A stretch of 64,000 bases of DNA from Arbacia lixula (taxonomy: Eukaryota > Echinodermata > Echinoidea > Arbacioida > Arbaciidae). Position 1 is the stretch's first letter; every line of letters begins with the position of its first letter. Shown here piece after piece: positions 1-13,700 of the stretch. Where the stretch lies: positions 1,526,524 to 1,590,523 of the forward strand of contig OZ022586.1 of the NCBI GenBank assembly GCA_963669155.1. Direction: 5' to 3'. The translations under genes and the position numbers were made by a program. The notes below the pieces were generated by a model. The model saw only the letters and a list, made by a program, of their open reading frames with translations. It was not told where the DNA came from and ran no database searches.

Positions 1-149
1 CAGTATCGCAAAGTGATATCGCACGATGTCGGCTATATGTGATAGGTGTTTCATGTCATTACATGAAAAAAAGTGTGCTGGCAGTATGGGTTGTTTTTGT
101 GAATATACAGTGTAGAAATGGGATTGAAAGCTCAGAAAAGACATGGACC

Positions 150-236
150 GCGGAGGCAGACAGAGAAAGAGAGAAGGAGAAGACATGGAATTTATCAAGG
201 AAGGGGGAACAGGCACATTTGGATAGACATAGAGAT

Positions 237-289
<53 letters not shown>

Positions 290-615
290 AGGAGGGAGAG
301 GGAGAGACAGAGAGGGGGACAAAGAGAGACAGAAAACAAGAGAGATATGGAGAGACAGAGAGAAACAGAGTGGGGAGAGTGAGAGAGATAAAGAGAGACA
401 GGTAGACAGAGATAGACACACACAAAGAGAGCAACCAATGGGAGGACAGTAATAAAGATAATATACCAAAACATGAAGGAGACAGAGAGATAGAGACAGA
501 GAAAGAGAGAGAGATAGACAGAGACAAGGACAGAAACATAGACAGAGATATAGTGAAAGAAAATAAGGGAGGGCAGTATAAAGATACATTTACTAGACAA
601 AAACACAAGACAGAA

Positions 616-666
<51 letters not shown>

Positions 667-670
667 TTAA
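150..670. repeat. GA-rich low-complexity tract
   Basis: Interrupted (GA)n with pure runs at about 239-286 and 618-658. Long open frames in it are compositional artefacts. It lies in the unread 3' part of the SMAP gene. Confidence 0.9.
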
Positions 671-753
671 GGAAGTGGACATACAAGCAGAGGTAAGACA
701 TAAGAGTAACACCACTGCATATAAGATTCCACGGGGCATTACAAACGCACCTA

Positions 754-1036
754 CTGTATAAGCTGTTATTTTCGCGAGGGTTTTATTTTCGCGAATTTCG
801 CGAATGAACGAGCAAACGCGAATTTAACAACGCGCGAAAATATTCTCATATCAACTTGCAACATTACGAGATTATACTAAGTACTAACACGCATGGCGAA
901 CAAATGCAGCAGCATACAGCGCATGCCTCACACACATGGATGAGTGTACGTGAACGCGAATTTAACAACACGCGAATATGTGGCAGAAGCCGCCATTCGC
1001 GAAAATATATGTACGCGAAAATAACAGCTTATACAG
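754..1036. mobile_element. MITE with 'CTGTATAAGCTGTTATTTTCGCG' ends (family H)
   Basis: Perfect inverted ends CTGTATAAGCTG...CAGCTTATACAG, extended by TTATTTTCGCG on both sides, flanked by TA at 752-753 and 1037-1038. The 283-bp interior is rich in TTCGCGAA-type words and has no coding capacity. TA duplication and CTG/CAG ends suggest mobilisation by a Tc1/mariner-type transposase. A diverged relative lies at 58314-58515. Confidence 0.8.
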
Positions 1037-1414
1037 TATATTAGAAGGGCAATGTTTGATTCATGACATGGTCATAATAGCATTTCCTGAAATATTCATG
1101 CCAAATTTTGTTAGCGTAGCACAGAACCTTCTTAAGATTGGTGTGATTATACCTTTGGTGAAAGCTGCAAATAAGTGTCCTTCCCTCATGCTTTTCAAGA
1201 TAATCAAATCGACTCCCTGCTTCAAAACCTTCTTTAAACTTCACATTCTGATAAAAAAAACATCATGGAGAGGACAATAAAGTTCTCTTATGGTAAATGA
1301 GTTAATGGTTGATGTCTGTTGCACGGGTGTATGAGAGATGTAATGATTGACGGTGATTTTGCAAATGTTGTGAAATGTTGCAGGGCAAGAAAAAAGAAAT
1401 ATATATTCACAAAC

Positions 1415-1755
1415 CTGTTGTAAAAAGACGGCTTGCTGTTGTTGCTGTTGCTGCTGCTGCTGTATATGCGGCTGATTGTACATTCCCATCATACCCGCTT
1501 GGTTACCCATCATGCTCTGCGCAGGCATCATACCGGGCTGCTGTGCTCCCATCATGCCGAGCGCGTTGTAGTTGTTTGTGGCAGCGGGGAAGCCTTGCTG
1601 TTGTTGCTGTTGTGGCATCCCGCCCAGCTGGTGTGGCATACCACCTGCTTGTTGTGGTATACCACCCTTGGCTGGCATGCCACTCTGCATGGTGCTTGTG
1701 GCAGGGTATCCACCGTTCATCATTTGGTTTTGCTGTGACGGAATGTACATGCCTC
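1415..1755 (-). CDS. SMAP1/SMAP2-like: SMAP coding exon 8 (Met/Gln/Gly-rich tail)
   Basis: Begins [16 protein letters not shown], then repeats of GGMP-type and GMM-type motifs, and a run of ten Gln from mixed CAG/CAA codons ending QAVFLQQ. Donor caacag/gtttgtg in phase 0. If the donor were not used, the frame would run on without similarity to a stop near 1241. Confidence 0.9.
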
Positions 1756-4700
1756 CTGAAATAACAACAAAATAACACCATTTATTATCATTTTGCAATG
1801 TCCCCAGAGCTGCCAATACTCCCTATTGCATATAGCTCTCCAAATCTGAACACGTTTAATTCTTGGGATATGAACTTCCGGTTCACGAACATTCTATAGC
1901 CATCGTCTTGCTTGTGTCTTTTCATTCTTTCATTAGTCCATCCACAATCAATGTTGAGGTAGGCAAAAACATCGCTGTGAATGCTTGGTGGTATTTTTTT
2001 CCAAGTCCTGCGTCCATGTAACAACCCTTCCATTTTAATATTACGAGGTTCACGAGGGTCGAAAATACAGATTCTGTGCATTATTGCGTGAATTGAATAC
2101 ATGTACATACCAAACTCTTACCGGAAGTATCCCAAGAGCAATCGATCAGATATCGGTATCGTGAGGTGATATCGCTTGATAGCAGCTATATGCGATAGGG
2201 AGAATTCTCCCTGATTTTGCAAGAGACTCACTGAATACAGACCAATATTACTGCATTGGATTTCATCACATCAACCAATCTCCCTGATTATTGATAGATT
2301 ATTGTCATTAGGTTGTTTGCATTTGATGGACATCTCCCTGCTTTCTCATGAAATTTCCCCAAATCCTTCTGATTGTTGAATTTCAATGTTGGTATCTCTG
2401 TATCCCTTTTTTTCTGTTACATATCTAAATTTTTGTAATGCTTTATCATAAAGGCTGCCATCTTCATTACATGATATCGAGTTGTCGGTGTTACTGTTGA
2501 TTTTACTGTGTTATGTCGTATCCATTGAATTTGTTTAAAATGTTGCTATGTCTTGTATTGCTCTATTATTATTGTTTTTATCTATTGAATGTATGTTTTT
2601 CCCATCAGAAGAGGCCATCCTGCTTCGGTAAAACTGGAAATAAATTAAGAAATATGATAGTACACATGAACATAGCAATAAGTGATCTTCAAAGATTAGT
2701 TTGTTATAGTGTTGCTAGCCCAAAAGACTTCATGGGGAACTTCATTTGTATAAAAAAACAGCGGACATTAGCTGTCATTATGTGTTCATTATTCATGTTG
2801 ATTTTCATGTTCATGTTCATTTGATAAGTCAAATTGGTACCGTGAGATTTTAGACATTGTGTGGTTCTCCCTGAACATAGAGATACATTTCTATGAAAGG
2901 CCTGCTCACCAACTTAAAGGAATAGCTCACCCTGAAATTAATTTGGTTTCAATAAAAGGAGACACATGAAAGAAACATATCAGTGAAGGTTTGACGAAAA
3001 TCGGTCAAAGGAAAAGAAAGTTATTTGATTTTTAAATTATGATTTTGTGACGTCACATGCGAGGTGCTCTCCCATATGTTGTGTATATTGTTATTGATTT
3101 TTACTGAAACCAAAATAATTCCAGGATGCACTATCCCTTCAAAACCGAGGCTAAATTTATCAATGTTTCAAGAAAATAACCATTGAGTGTAAAGACACAA
3201 TGGACCACTCACCTGGAACGCCGTATATCGTCTGGCTCTGATTGGACGAGCCATAGAGCGCCAGGATGGATTCTTTGGATGTTTTAGATGACCCCGACTT
3301 GGAGGCATCTTCCTCACCAAACAGCGATTCTTCGATGACATTCTCGCCGGGTGCGGCTGCAATGTGACTCGGAGAGATCTGATTGGATGGTGGCTTTTGG
3401 GGCGTGTGCAAACCAAGCAGATCTCCATTGCCAACTGGCGCAGGCGCAGGGGCATCTAGAGATGAGACATAGAGGCAAAGTTCAATCCAGTGTAATCATA
3501 GAATATTGCTGATGGCTGTACTTTCCACAAAATCACTTGATGTGCTTCACATTAAAACATAAGCATAAGGGAGCAGGGCGTGTCTCAATTCCATGGATTA
3601 CCACTAATGTAACTTTGCTACCAACATCAATTTCTATGAAAACCTTGAATCTCATTGGCTGTCGAGCAATGTTACCATGGTAATTGTCATTATTGGCGGA
3701 TTTACCATTAATGGTAAGTTTTACGCAATGGGGCCCCGTTCCCCCAATCTCTCTCTATCCCTTCTCGCCAGGCCCCTTTCAACATCTTGGCTTTGGGAAC
3801 GGGTCACACAAACTACGCTGAAGTTAAATCAAACTCACCGAGTCCAAAAAGGTCCAGCTGGTTGGACGACGGGGCGGGGGCAGCAGGTTTGGTTGGCGGT
3901 GCGGCAGCTACGGGGGCGCTCTGTACGGCAGTGACGGTGGCAGCCTGGGCCGCAAGGGTCTGGGCTGCGGGGGGCTGGTGCTTCTTGACAGGAGCGGAAT
4001 TCTGAAGATATACCAACATCAAGAAGTCACCGGGTCAATGTTGTATGCAATGTGTATGCAAAATGGATGTCTGTCAAATACTACCCCAAAGCTTGAATGT
4101 CAACTATATATTCTATTCAGCTGCCGTATTGATAGACTTTAAAGGGATAGTTCACCCTGAAGGTAAGTTGGATTTAACAAATGCAGACAAATGAAAGAAC
4201 CACATTAGTGAAGGTTTGATGAAGATCTGTCAAAGAATATGAAAGTTTTGATCTTTTAAGTTTTTTATTTTGTGACATCACATGCCAGGTGCTCTCCCAT
4301 ATGTGTTTTCATTTTTTTTTATTTTTTTTTTTATAAATGTGCATTTCCTCAAAAAGATGTGCATCCTTTTACCTGTGCATTTGACACATCATTAGAAACA
4401 AGATTTTACACACAAACATTATTAAGGATACTGTGATGGCAGTTGCAATTGGAACGACAGATGTGATACATAATGATCACTGTTGTGTTCTGAATTAATT
4501 ATCTGATAAGTGTACATCAAATTTTAGGTGCAAATTTGTCCAACAGATAAAATGTAATTAATTATTACAAGAATAAAAATTCATGAAATGTCATGAAATC
4601 AGGTTCTAAAAAAAAATGACATCTCTTGCCTGTATGATGTGTCACTTTCGCTTGATTTGAGTTGTAACTTATTTTTAATTATTTTTCAAAAGTATCAAAA

Positions 4701-7700
4701 AAACAATTGAGCATCTAGAAGTAAAATGTTCCTTCCCACTTACCTCTGATGGTCTTGGAATGGAAATGTTATTTTTCTCTTGTTTCCTTGCTCTCCTCCT
4801 CTCCCGGTCGGCATCTTTGTTTTCCTTATTTTCCTCTTTCTTCTACATTGCAAAAAAAATAAATAACATGGAATACATTAACAAACTGATACTACAGTAT
4901 TTAAATCCTTATTTTTTCAATGCATAATTATGGAGGTGTTATACCAATAACGGTTCTCCCCTCCCTGTCTTCGTTTTCTTTTTCTTATTTTCCTCTTTCT
5001 TCTACATGGCAAAAAAAACATAACATGGAATACATTAACAAACTGATACTACAGTTTGGAAATCTTTAATTTCGATGCATTATTACGTGTATGTAGATGT
5101 TATACCTGAAACAGTTTGATATTCATGCTTCAGAATTTAGACTGGAAAATGCGTTGTACTTTGCACTGACATGTACATAAACAACAAATATTTGTATTGT
5201 ATTTTTACAATGCTTTTGAGTTTGTAATTCATAATGTTTCTGCAAGCGCTACCATGACAGCTATTCTATTCCGGTTATGAACCCAAGCTCTGCATTAACT
5301 TTCATGTTCCATGTACCATATTTTTATGATCATATTTCAAAGACGTTGTACAAAAAAAGAGGATTTAATCAGGTCAATGAGAGGAAAAGTAGCACATCAT
5401 AAGAATAAAATGAGTTCTCTTAGAAATGCAAGTATGACCACTCTTGAACAAAGTTTGTGTTTACAAGTGAAAACCAAATGGCCCATTTCCTTAGAAGAGA
5501 ACTGAATATACTCACACAATCGATATGGTGAAAGCAAAATGTTCACATGAAAATCAACTTATCTAAAGTGACAATTCACCCTTGTATCATTTTGGTGTCA
5601 ATAAAAGGAGACACACGAAAGAAACATATTAATGAAGGTTTGACGAAAATCGTTTATATGAAAAGAAAGTTATTTGATTTGCAAAGTTTTGATTTTGTGA
5701 CGTCACGTGCAAGGTGCTCTCCCATATGTTGCGTACCACGTTTTCAAAAAATTGCCTTTTATATGTTGTTTAATGAAGGAATACATTATTTTTATAGCGA
5801 TATGTGTGTAAAAACATGTGTCTAATAATATATCAAATGCACAGGTGAAATGGTAAATATCCTTTGAGAAAATGGACATTTTCCCAAAAAATTGTACACA
5901 ACATATGGGAGAGCACCTCGCACGTGACATCACAAAATAAAAAATGGCAACCATAAAAGGAATAGTCCACTTACCGGCGCCCTCGTTGCTCCAGGCGGCT
6001 GCATGGTTTTGTCAATATATTTCTTGTGCTCATATTTTGCCCTTATAAAATTCTCCAGGGGACTGGTATTGTGGTAAGCTAGGTTAAGGAAAGCATTCAA
6101 GTGTAACATCTGCAATACAAAAAAACATATTGCTAAATATGTTACTCATTGCGGATCCGTTTGTCTCGCAATGTATGGTCAACAAGAAATCTACGAACAA
6201 CGTTTTGTGCGCTGCTGCAACACTTTGGCAGGTGTGATGTACATGTAGTAAATGTAGTAAGCAAGGGTTTATATACCCTTCACTCAAACAGTATATAAAC
6301 CCTTCTTTACATTTTCTTATCACACCTAAAGAAGTGCCGCACGACGCACAAAACTTTGTGATCATTTAACTTTCCTTGTTGACCTTACATTGCGAGACAA
6401 ACGAATATCACTAGCAATACATAATGTAGCATGTACATACTTACATGTAGCAATACATAATGTGCTCACTCTTCTATGGGAGGTACATGCAGTTCATCTC
6501 TGTAAGTATGAACATGTCTATTAATGCATAACAATTGGAGACAATACTCTGCTTTATATCACACGCAGGCTGACAAATTAAAGACAGGGTGTCCCATTTC
6601 CTAAAGTCATGAAACTCAGCAAAGAATCAGCAGATAACCTAACAATAACGTGTATGAAATCGCATAGTCACAGCTTCACAAGCATATTCAGGAAAAGTGA
6701 AAAACGTTCCTTGTTTATGTTTGAAACGCACAAGCCATAGTCTACATTCATAATCGATTTGTCCCTAACAGCCCGCTATCCAGGCATTGTGTACAGTAGC
6801 TTCTTCCATTTTCTGTGATTTTTACCAAATCTGATTCTTTTTAACATGCAAAAAGGACACTCAGTCTGCAAATGAGTGCCCCTGCAAATAAACGTTTTTT
6901 TTGCCTCCCTCATCCACACGATGAAAGACAAATGTCTCCTCCCCACCAATCTTGCCCCATCTCTCCTCCACTCTCTCTCAATCTCCCTCCTCCATTTTCT
7001 CTCCTCTATTCTCTCTCCTCCCCATCTCTCTCCTCCATTCTCTCTCCTCCCTATCTCTCTCCTCCCTTTCTCTCTCCTCCCTATCTCTCTCCTCCATTCT
7101 CTCTCCTCCATTCTCTCTCCTCCATTCTCTCTCCTCCATTCTCTCTCCTCCCCATCTCTCTCCTCCCTTTCTCTCTCCTCCCTATCTCTCTCCTCCCTAT
7201 CTCTCTCCTCCCTCTCTCTCCTCACTATCTCTCTCCTCCCTATCTCTCTCCTCCCTATCTCTCTCCTCCCTATCTCTCTCCTCCCTATCTCTCTCCTCCC
7301 TATCTCTCTCCTCCCCATCTCTCTCCTCCCTATCTCTCTCCTCCCCATCTCTCTCCTCCCTATCTCTCTCCTCCCCTCTCTCACCTCCCTATCTCTCTCC
7401 TCCCTATCTCTCTCCTCCATTCTCTTTCCTCCCCGCCTCTCTTCCCATCTCTCTTGTCCCATCTCTCTCCTCCCCAACTCCCTCTTCCCCTTCTCTCTCC
7501 TTCATCCCTCTCCTCTCCATCTCGTTCCATCTCTCTCCTCCCCTTCTCTTTTCCTCCTGCTCACTCTGCTTCTCCATATTCATCTGTTTCTAGTTCATCA
7601 CCTCTCACTACCACATACTGCTCTCTTTACCTGACTACATGCACATTCTCCATCTACAGCCAGCCTTCCCTGAAACACATTGAGAGTCCACAAATAGAAC

Positions 7701-10700
7701 ATGCACAATGGACAGCATATTGATGTAACATGATCCTTTCAACATGAGCATCGCATTTCCGAAAGGCCTTAGATTCCCTTCCTACCCAACTGGTTTATGG
7801 ACATCAGGCCATTAGTAGTGGTTCCGACTCTCAAGTATCAATCTGTCGAAAGACAGCGCTGCATTTTGGTACCAACTCCTATTTGTGCCTTTGACGCATA
7901 AATCTGCACAAGCAATATGCAATTGTATGTACAGTCAAACCTGTCTCAGTGGCCACCTGTCTATAGCAGCCAACCTGTCTATAGTGGCCACTAAAATGAT
8001 TCCCCCGGAGATAGATCATGTGTTAAAGAACCTGTCTATAGCAACCACCTGTCTACAAAGGCCACAATTTTTGTCTCTCTTGGGTGGCCACTATAGACAG
8101 GTTTCACTGTAGTAGCATGTCTGGTTCAACAAGGGTTAATACAGGCAAATCATAGTGAGCAGAAGTTTGTCTGCTACAATATGGCGTGATAGGCCTTTAA
8201 AAGCCCAGTTCACATCCCATACTAAAGAATGACACTGGCCTTGATAGCGTTAGTGAGCTGAGGACAGCCATGCTGGATAGACAGGTCTGTAGGTGCTACA
8301 TTCATGGAACCAGAGATGGCATAGGCTGAAGCCTATGCATGCCCTCAAATTAGTAGTAGTACATACCATAATCATATACGGCTATTATTACCAATGCAGA
8401 TGGGTAAAAAAATCTTCCAGCGAGCCTCTAAAATCACTGTTCATATACACCAAAAAAGCTGTCGTATTGCAGCGTTTTGGACAGCTGGACTCTTCAAACC
8501 CAGAGCTAAAGCAAAAATTTGATGGTGAATTGTCCCTCTCAGCCATTCGAGAGGTGCGATTAGGGAACTATATGCCAGAGTGCGATATGCAACATTTACG
8601 GCTATTTTGCGGGCACAGTTTATAAGATCACTTACCGTTATAGGGTATCATTACTAGGTATCCACAAAATAAGAAGAAAAAAGGAGGGAGAAAATACCAC
8701 ATTATTTGAATGATTCCAGTCCATTTATGTGCGATCGGCAATGCATCAGCAAAATTGCCGCAAATGTTGCGCTTACACTCCAGCTCAAAAAAAATTGGCA
8801 TAGGAAAAGCATCATGTTTCATGCTGAACTGGACAAAATATACCGCGGTTTAAAACTGCAGCTCCTTCCCTTTCTTCCCTTTCCCTTTCCTTATGCCAAT
8901 TCCTTTGAGCTGTAGTGTACTTTGGGAAAAGGTGGTGTGTATGAAGAGGGTTAAAAAAAATATTGTTAGCTAGCAGGATTTTCTGATTCAAAACCAAGCC
9001 TTGAGAATCCTAGATGGTAATGAATAGGTTAATCTGCAGACAGATCATGAAGTATAATTTTCTCCGAAATCATTAAAGTGGACAGTTTCTTTATTGAAAT
9101 ATCACTTCGAAAACATGCAGGCCAGTTCTTTCTTCAGTTAGTCTCGTAACAAAAGTGTGAGGGATTGTAAAATCCCAAATGGAAGCATTCTTTTCAACCT
9201 GATTTGACTGATTTCCTCATCAACTCCTTCTAATCTAATAAAGAAGAGATGGTGTATAAAGGCAAACTTCTTTGCACAGCACAGCAGCCATCCCCTATTC
9301 ATCTCATACTACAGAGTTCATTGGGTTAGATCTGCAACCAGCAGTACAGTGCTCGTTCGTACCATGGAAGATAAACCTTGTGAGCAATAACATAAATCAT
9401 ATCAATTGGTCTAGCAGAGAAGGTGGTATCTGTCTACGTGCCAATGGGATGTTTCCAACATGTGACCCCCCCATTTCTGACACCACGCTGACACCCCTAA
9501 TCTGACACGCCTTTATCCCATTCACTTTGTACACAATTTTTTCCCCCCCTTTCCCGCTTTTTTATTCATGAGACGTTCTCTGTGAATGGTTCTTTTGCTT
9601 GTTAATATTTATTAGCTATTTAAATGATCTTTGTTTTTTAATATGAATATTCATTACCAATGACATTTCAACACCAGCAATAACACACATCACACAGAAG
9701 CACATTGTCTCGCTCAGTCTCAGTTAAGGATACGAATCAGTCTGTGGCCGTCTGAAGTTGGCGGGAAGATTGCACTCATAGTATTTCCTAGCTAGCGTAT
9801 TCCCAACATTCTCCATATTCTAGATGGGGTAAAAAATAACGAGGAAAAAAATGTTTAATACATTCTTATATCATGTTCTTTTGATCAACGTTTAGACGGA
9901 TTAGTTTATAGGTAAAGGATTGCATTAACATAAGATTGGGACCCAATCATTTTTTCACTTCCGTGGCATCCTCCTACTCACGAAAAAGGACATCAATGTG
10001 TCCATAATCCACATGACATGGTCATACCAGTACATTTGCCATTACAAACCTTAATTGGTCTTTTTATTATGTAAATACATGATAAAGCTTCCCAAATGCA
10101 AGAAACTGCCAAAACCTTCCCATGCAACCTCTAGTTGTATAGATCTGTCGAGCCATGCCAGAAGGTATGACAATATCTAACTGCAGGTTGCACACTACCA
10201 AAGAATGTCATAGTCATCGAAACCAATGGACTGCCACATGTACATAAGAGTTCATTTATGTTTCTCAAGAGCAATAGCTTCTACCCTTCATTTCATAATA
10301 GAAATCAACCAACACAAAAAAGACTATGAACCACTTCTCCATGATTATTACAGCATTGGAAAACCTTCGTTTCTGGAATCAGTGTGCTCTCAGGAAGTTA
10401 CATAAATTGATGCAGGGCAGTGTACAGATGGACATACAACCCCAAAACATAATGCCTCTGGCCACTTTGTGGTAGAGGCATAAAAAAATGAAGATCTACG
10501 GGCGTGTTTATCAACTCTTTTTTGGGTAGAACTAAGGTTTCCAAACGCGTTTTAATTTTTTTTAACGCGTTTCAGGGAGTTGATAAACGCAAAGGTGTTT
10601 TGATTATGGGGTTCGGAAAGCTGTTTTGAAACACGCAAATTTGTGCGATCCTAAACGCGTTTAGAGAAGCGAGATAAATGCAAAGCAGTTTTGAAACGAC

Positions 10701-13700
10701 TTTAAACCATGTGTTTCCGATTTCTGAAAACATGCGTGCCATGCAAAGTAAACACATCGATCGCACACTATTGTACTACAGTGCACGTGTTAACGGCGCA
10801 GTAGAGCTGCGCAGTGACAAGGCCGGTTTCCGACTTGGGCGATTGAGTTGATAAACGTACCAGGGTTTTTTAACGCGTTTCGAAACGCATTCGTAAAGGC
10901 CTTTGGAAACGCGTTTCAAATTCTGAAAAGATGATAAACACGCCCTACATGTACCATCTTACCGTTATCTGCTCCTCTGTCCATGAGTCCAGGTTGACAG
11001 ACTTCACCTTGGATATGTGGACGCCCAGATTCCGATGGATGCCTGCACACCGGATGCACAGAAACAGGCCCAGGTTCCAAGAGGCCCATCTTGGTCCTGC
11101 CATCAATCAGAAATAAACAATTACAAAATGTCGGTTCCTGCTATGAAACTAATGTGAAGTAGACCATTTTCGTTATGTATGCAAGTTTTATTCATGTCGT
11201 TCAAACAATACGTTACTAGTGGTAACCCCAAGCCTTGTCCGATGTTTGTCGAGAAGCAATAACTAATAGATTCAGAGTGCATTCCATCCATTGAAACTGA
11301 ATCAAGAAATACAGGTGAATGTGATAATGCATCACAAGGCAGTTAGGGGGGAAAGATGTGAATTCATTACCAAAATGTCTTATTGTATGAGGTGTTGAAA
11401 GAAACTAAATTTACACAACATAAAGTCAAGGGATGTCAATTTTTTTAAGAACAGATTTTGTGACATTTCATCACTTACTTTACTTGTAATAATCCTGCGA
11501 CTATTTAATGAGACTTTCACTTTTTGACAAATTTGGATCTCAAATTTTTGTGTATCACGATTTAATTCAGAACACAACAATAATCATCATGGATCACACA
11601 TGTCACCCCATAACTTCTTTTCTGCCAGAAGCATAATGCATTATTAATGACACTGTGATGGCAGTTGCGAGCAGATGGAAAGGTATGATATTGTTGTGTC
11701 AATTTCAGCTTGATTTGGGTAATAACTCATTTTTAATTATTTTTCAAAAGTGTCAAAAAGTTGTTTTTAACAGCTAGTATGATGCTAGCCACAGTAGACC
11801 TGGGATGAGACCCTGGCAACCCCCCCCCCCCCCCCCCCCTTACTGCTACATGTACATGAACATGCAACATACAGTAGTTTGTCTCTGCATTCTTTCTAGG
11901 AAAGCACTGTCATAGTAAGCTGTTCATTTCGATATTCCTAACAGCTTCACATGTACCGGTATGTGTTCTAGCGTGCATACATGCTCCACTCAGACTATAC
12001 ATACATATTATATACACAAGCAGCATATTTGTGTATGAACAACATTAATCTACTTGTACAATGTAGCGCATACATGTACATGGTTACTTATTAATGGGAC
12101 ATGGTACCACAAAATTCAGTCACGTAAACACACCTCATAATTACACTGGTATTGAGTGACAAGCTGCCCATAGGCATCTGTCTATACCTCCAACCTTGTT
12201 TACACTACACATCCATCGCCTGCCCAGCCAGCCAGCCAGTACCGTTCAGTCCTACTTTCTTCTATCACCCAAGGAGCGCATGCATTATCTGTGCATTAAG
12301 ATGCGCTGCTCTACACCATGTACATCAAACACAGCGCTGAGCGGCTAGACGTCGGGAATAAATGCATTCTAAATGAAGTCTCCCTGTCACTATCTCTTGT
12401 CCATATTGGATGCCATTACATACACTACAGCTTGAAGGAATTGGCATAGGCAAAGGGAAAGGGAAGAAAGGGAAGGAGCCGCAGTTTTAAACCGTGGTAT
12501 ATTTTGTCCAGTTCAGCATGAAACATGATGCTTTAGCCAATTCCTTCGAGCTGGAGTGAATAATGTACATATTGTCAAACAGTACTCACTCTGAATTGCA
12601 TGGTTACCTATATATTTGGTGGATAATAACATATGATAAGATTGTTCTTCAGTATATGACTGCTTCTTCTTCTCTTGTAAATGTTAAATTATGGTATTAA
12701 AGAGGAAAAAACTGTACTAGAAAGACAAAAAGGGTGCAAAATGTTGATCATGAGCAATCTTCTTACCAATGGTCTTAAATTCATGTATTGTCCATTTTAG
12801 AAACTTGCTGAAAGTGATTTGACCCCAAATGATCCACACTGGAAGTAGTGATTAAATCACAAATCCTGAAAATGTTTGGGCAAAAACATTTTGATTTAAT
12901 CATTAATTACTCCCAATGTGGATCGAGACCTACATTAAGTAACAATATTGCAATATTGTGGTAAGCGAAATCATGTAAACTGCGTCCGCAAAATAGCCGT
13001 AAAAGTTGTGACTTGTGCATTGCGTTCTAACATGTAGTTCGCTAATCGCATCGCTTGTATGACCTATTCGAAAATGTCACCATCGGTTTTGAGAGAGTCA
13101 AGCTCTCCAAAACAGGGCAATATTACAGCTTTATATGAAGAGTGTTTATGAAGGCTTGCTGGAAACTTGCTTACTGACGTGCATCAGTAACAATAATGGT
13201 ATTATCATGATTATGGCACATGAACGGGGCCTGTGAAGAAAATGAACAGACTGGTATCATCACAATTCACCTGGTCAATTTCCATGAGCCAACTAACAAG
13301 CATCTATCCTTGGAAACTCTTTCCTTTCCTCCAGAGTTTTTTTCTGTATTGACTCAACATATGTCTTGTCCTGTTAGCACGTTCACAAGACGTTTATAAC
13401 AGATAACAGGGCTTAGAATCTCAGCTTTAATCTTGTCCCTACTCACTGTAAATACTGTTTACTCCCATTCTGTTAAATGTTTTACTGTTATTTCCATTTT
13501 TATTGATATTGGATTGTGATGTGCCATGTCTTATGAGTGATACAAATGAATCATGCACATGTGTTCCTCTAGAATCTTCAGGTATAGTGGTACACAAAAC
13601 CATCTGTTCATACGCAATATCCTTCCACTTCTAGTCGTAATTAACTTACCACGGATTCTGGCATTCTGCTCAGATGTTGAAAGAGTTTAACTCGCGCAAT

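Noticed and set aside
1041-1244. 67-codon minus-strand frame that looks protein-like
   Set aside because: No recognisable family, no splice context and adjacent to a MITE; not enough to call a gene or exon.
1241-1414. Read-through C-terminus of SMAP after exon 8
   Set aside because: The frame past 1415 lacks similarity and a good donor sits at the exon end; the real last exon is probably beyond base 1.
5955-5972. AAAGGAATAGTCCAC touching the SMAP exon 4 donor as a MITE terminus
   Set aside because: Only about 16 bases match the family A end, in an orientation that would run into the exon; may be chance or a tiny remnant.
6776-7723. Long open frames on both strands (Arg/Glu-rich and Ser/Leu/Pro-rich)
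   Set aside because: They are produced by the CTCTCTCCTCCCTAT minisatellite and occur in three frames.
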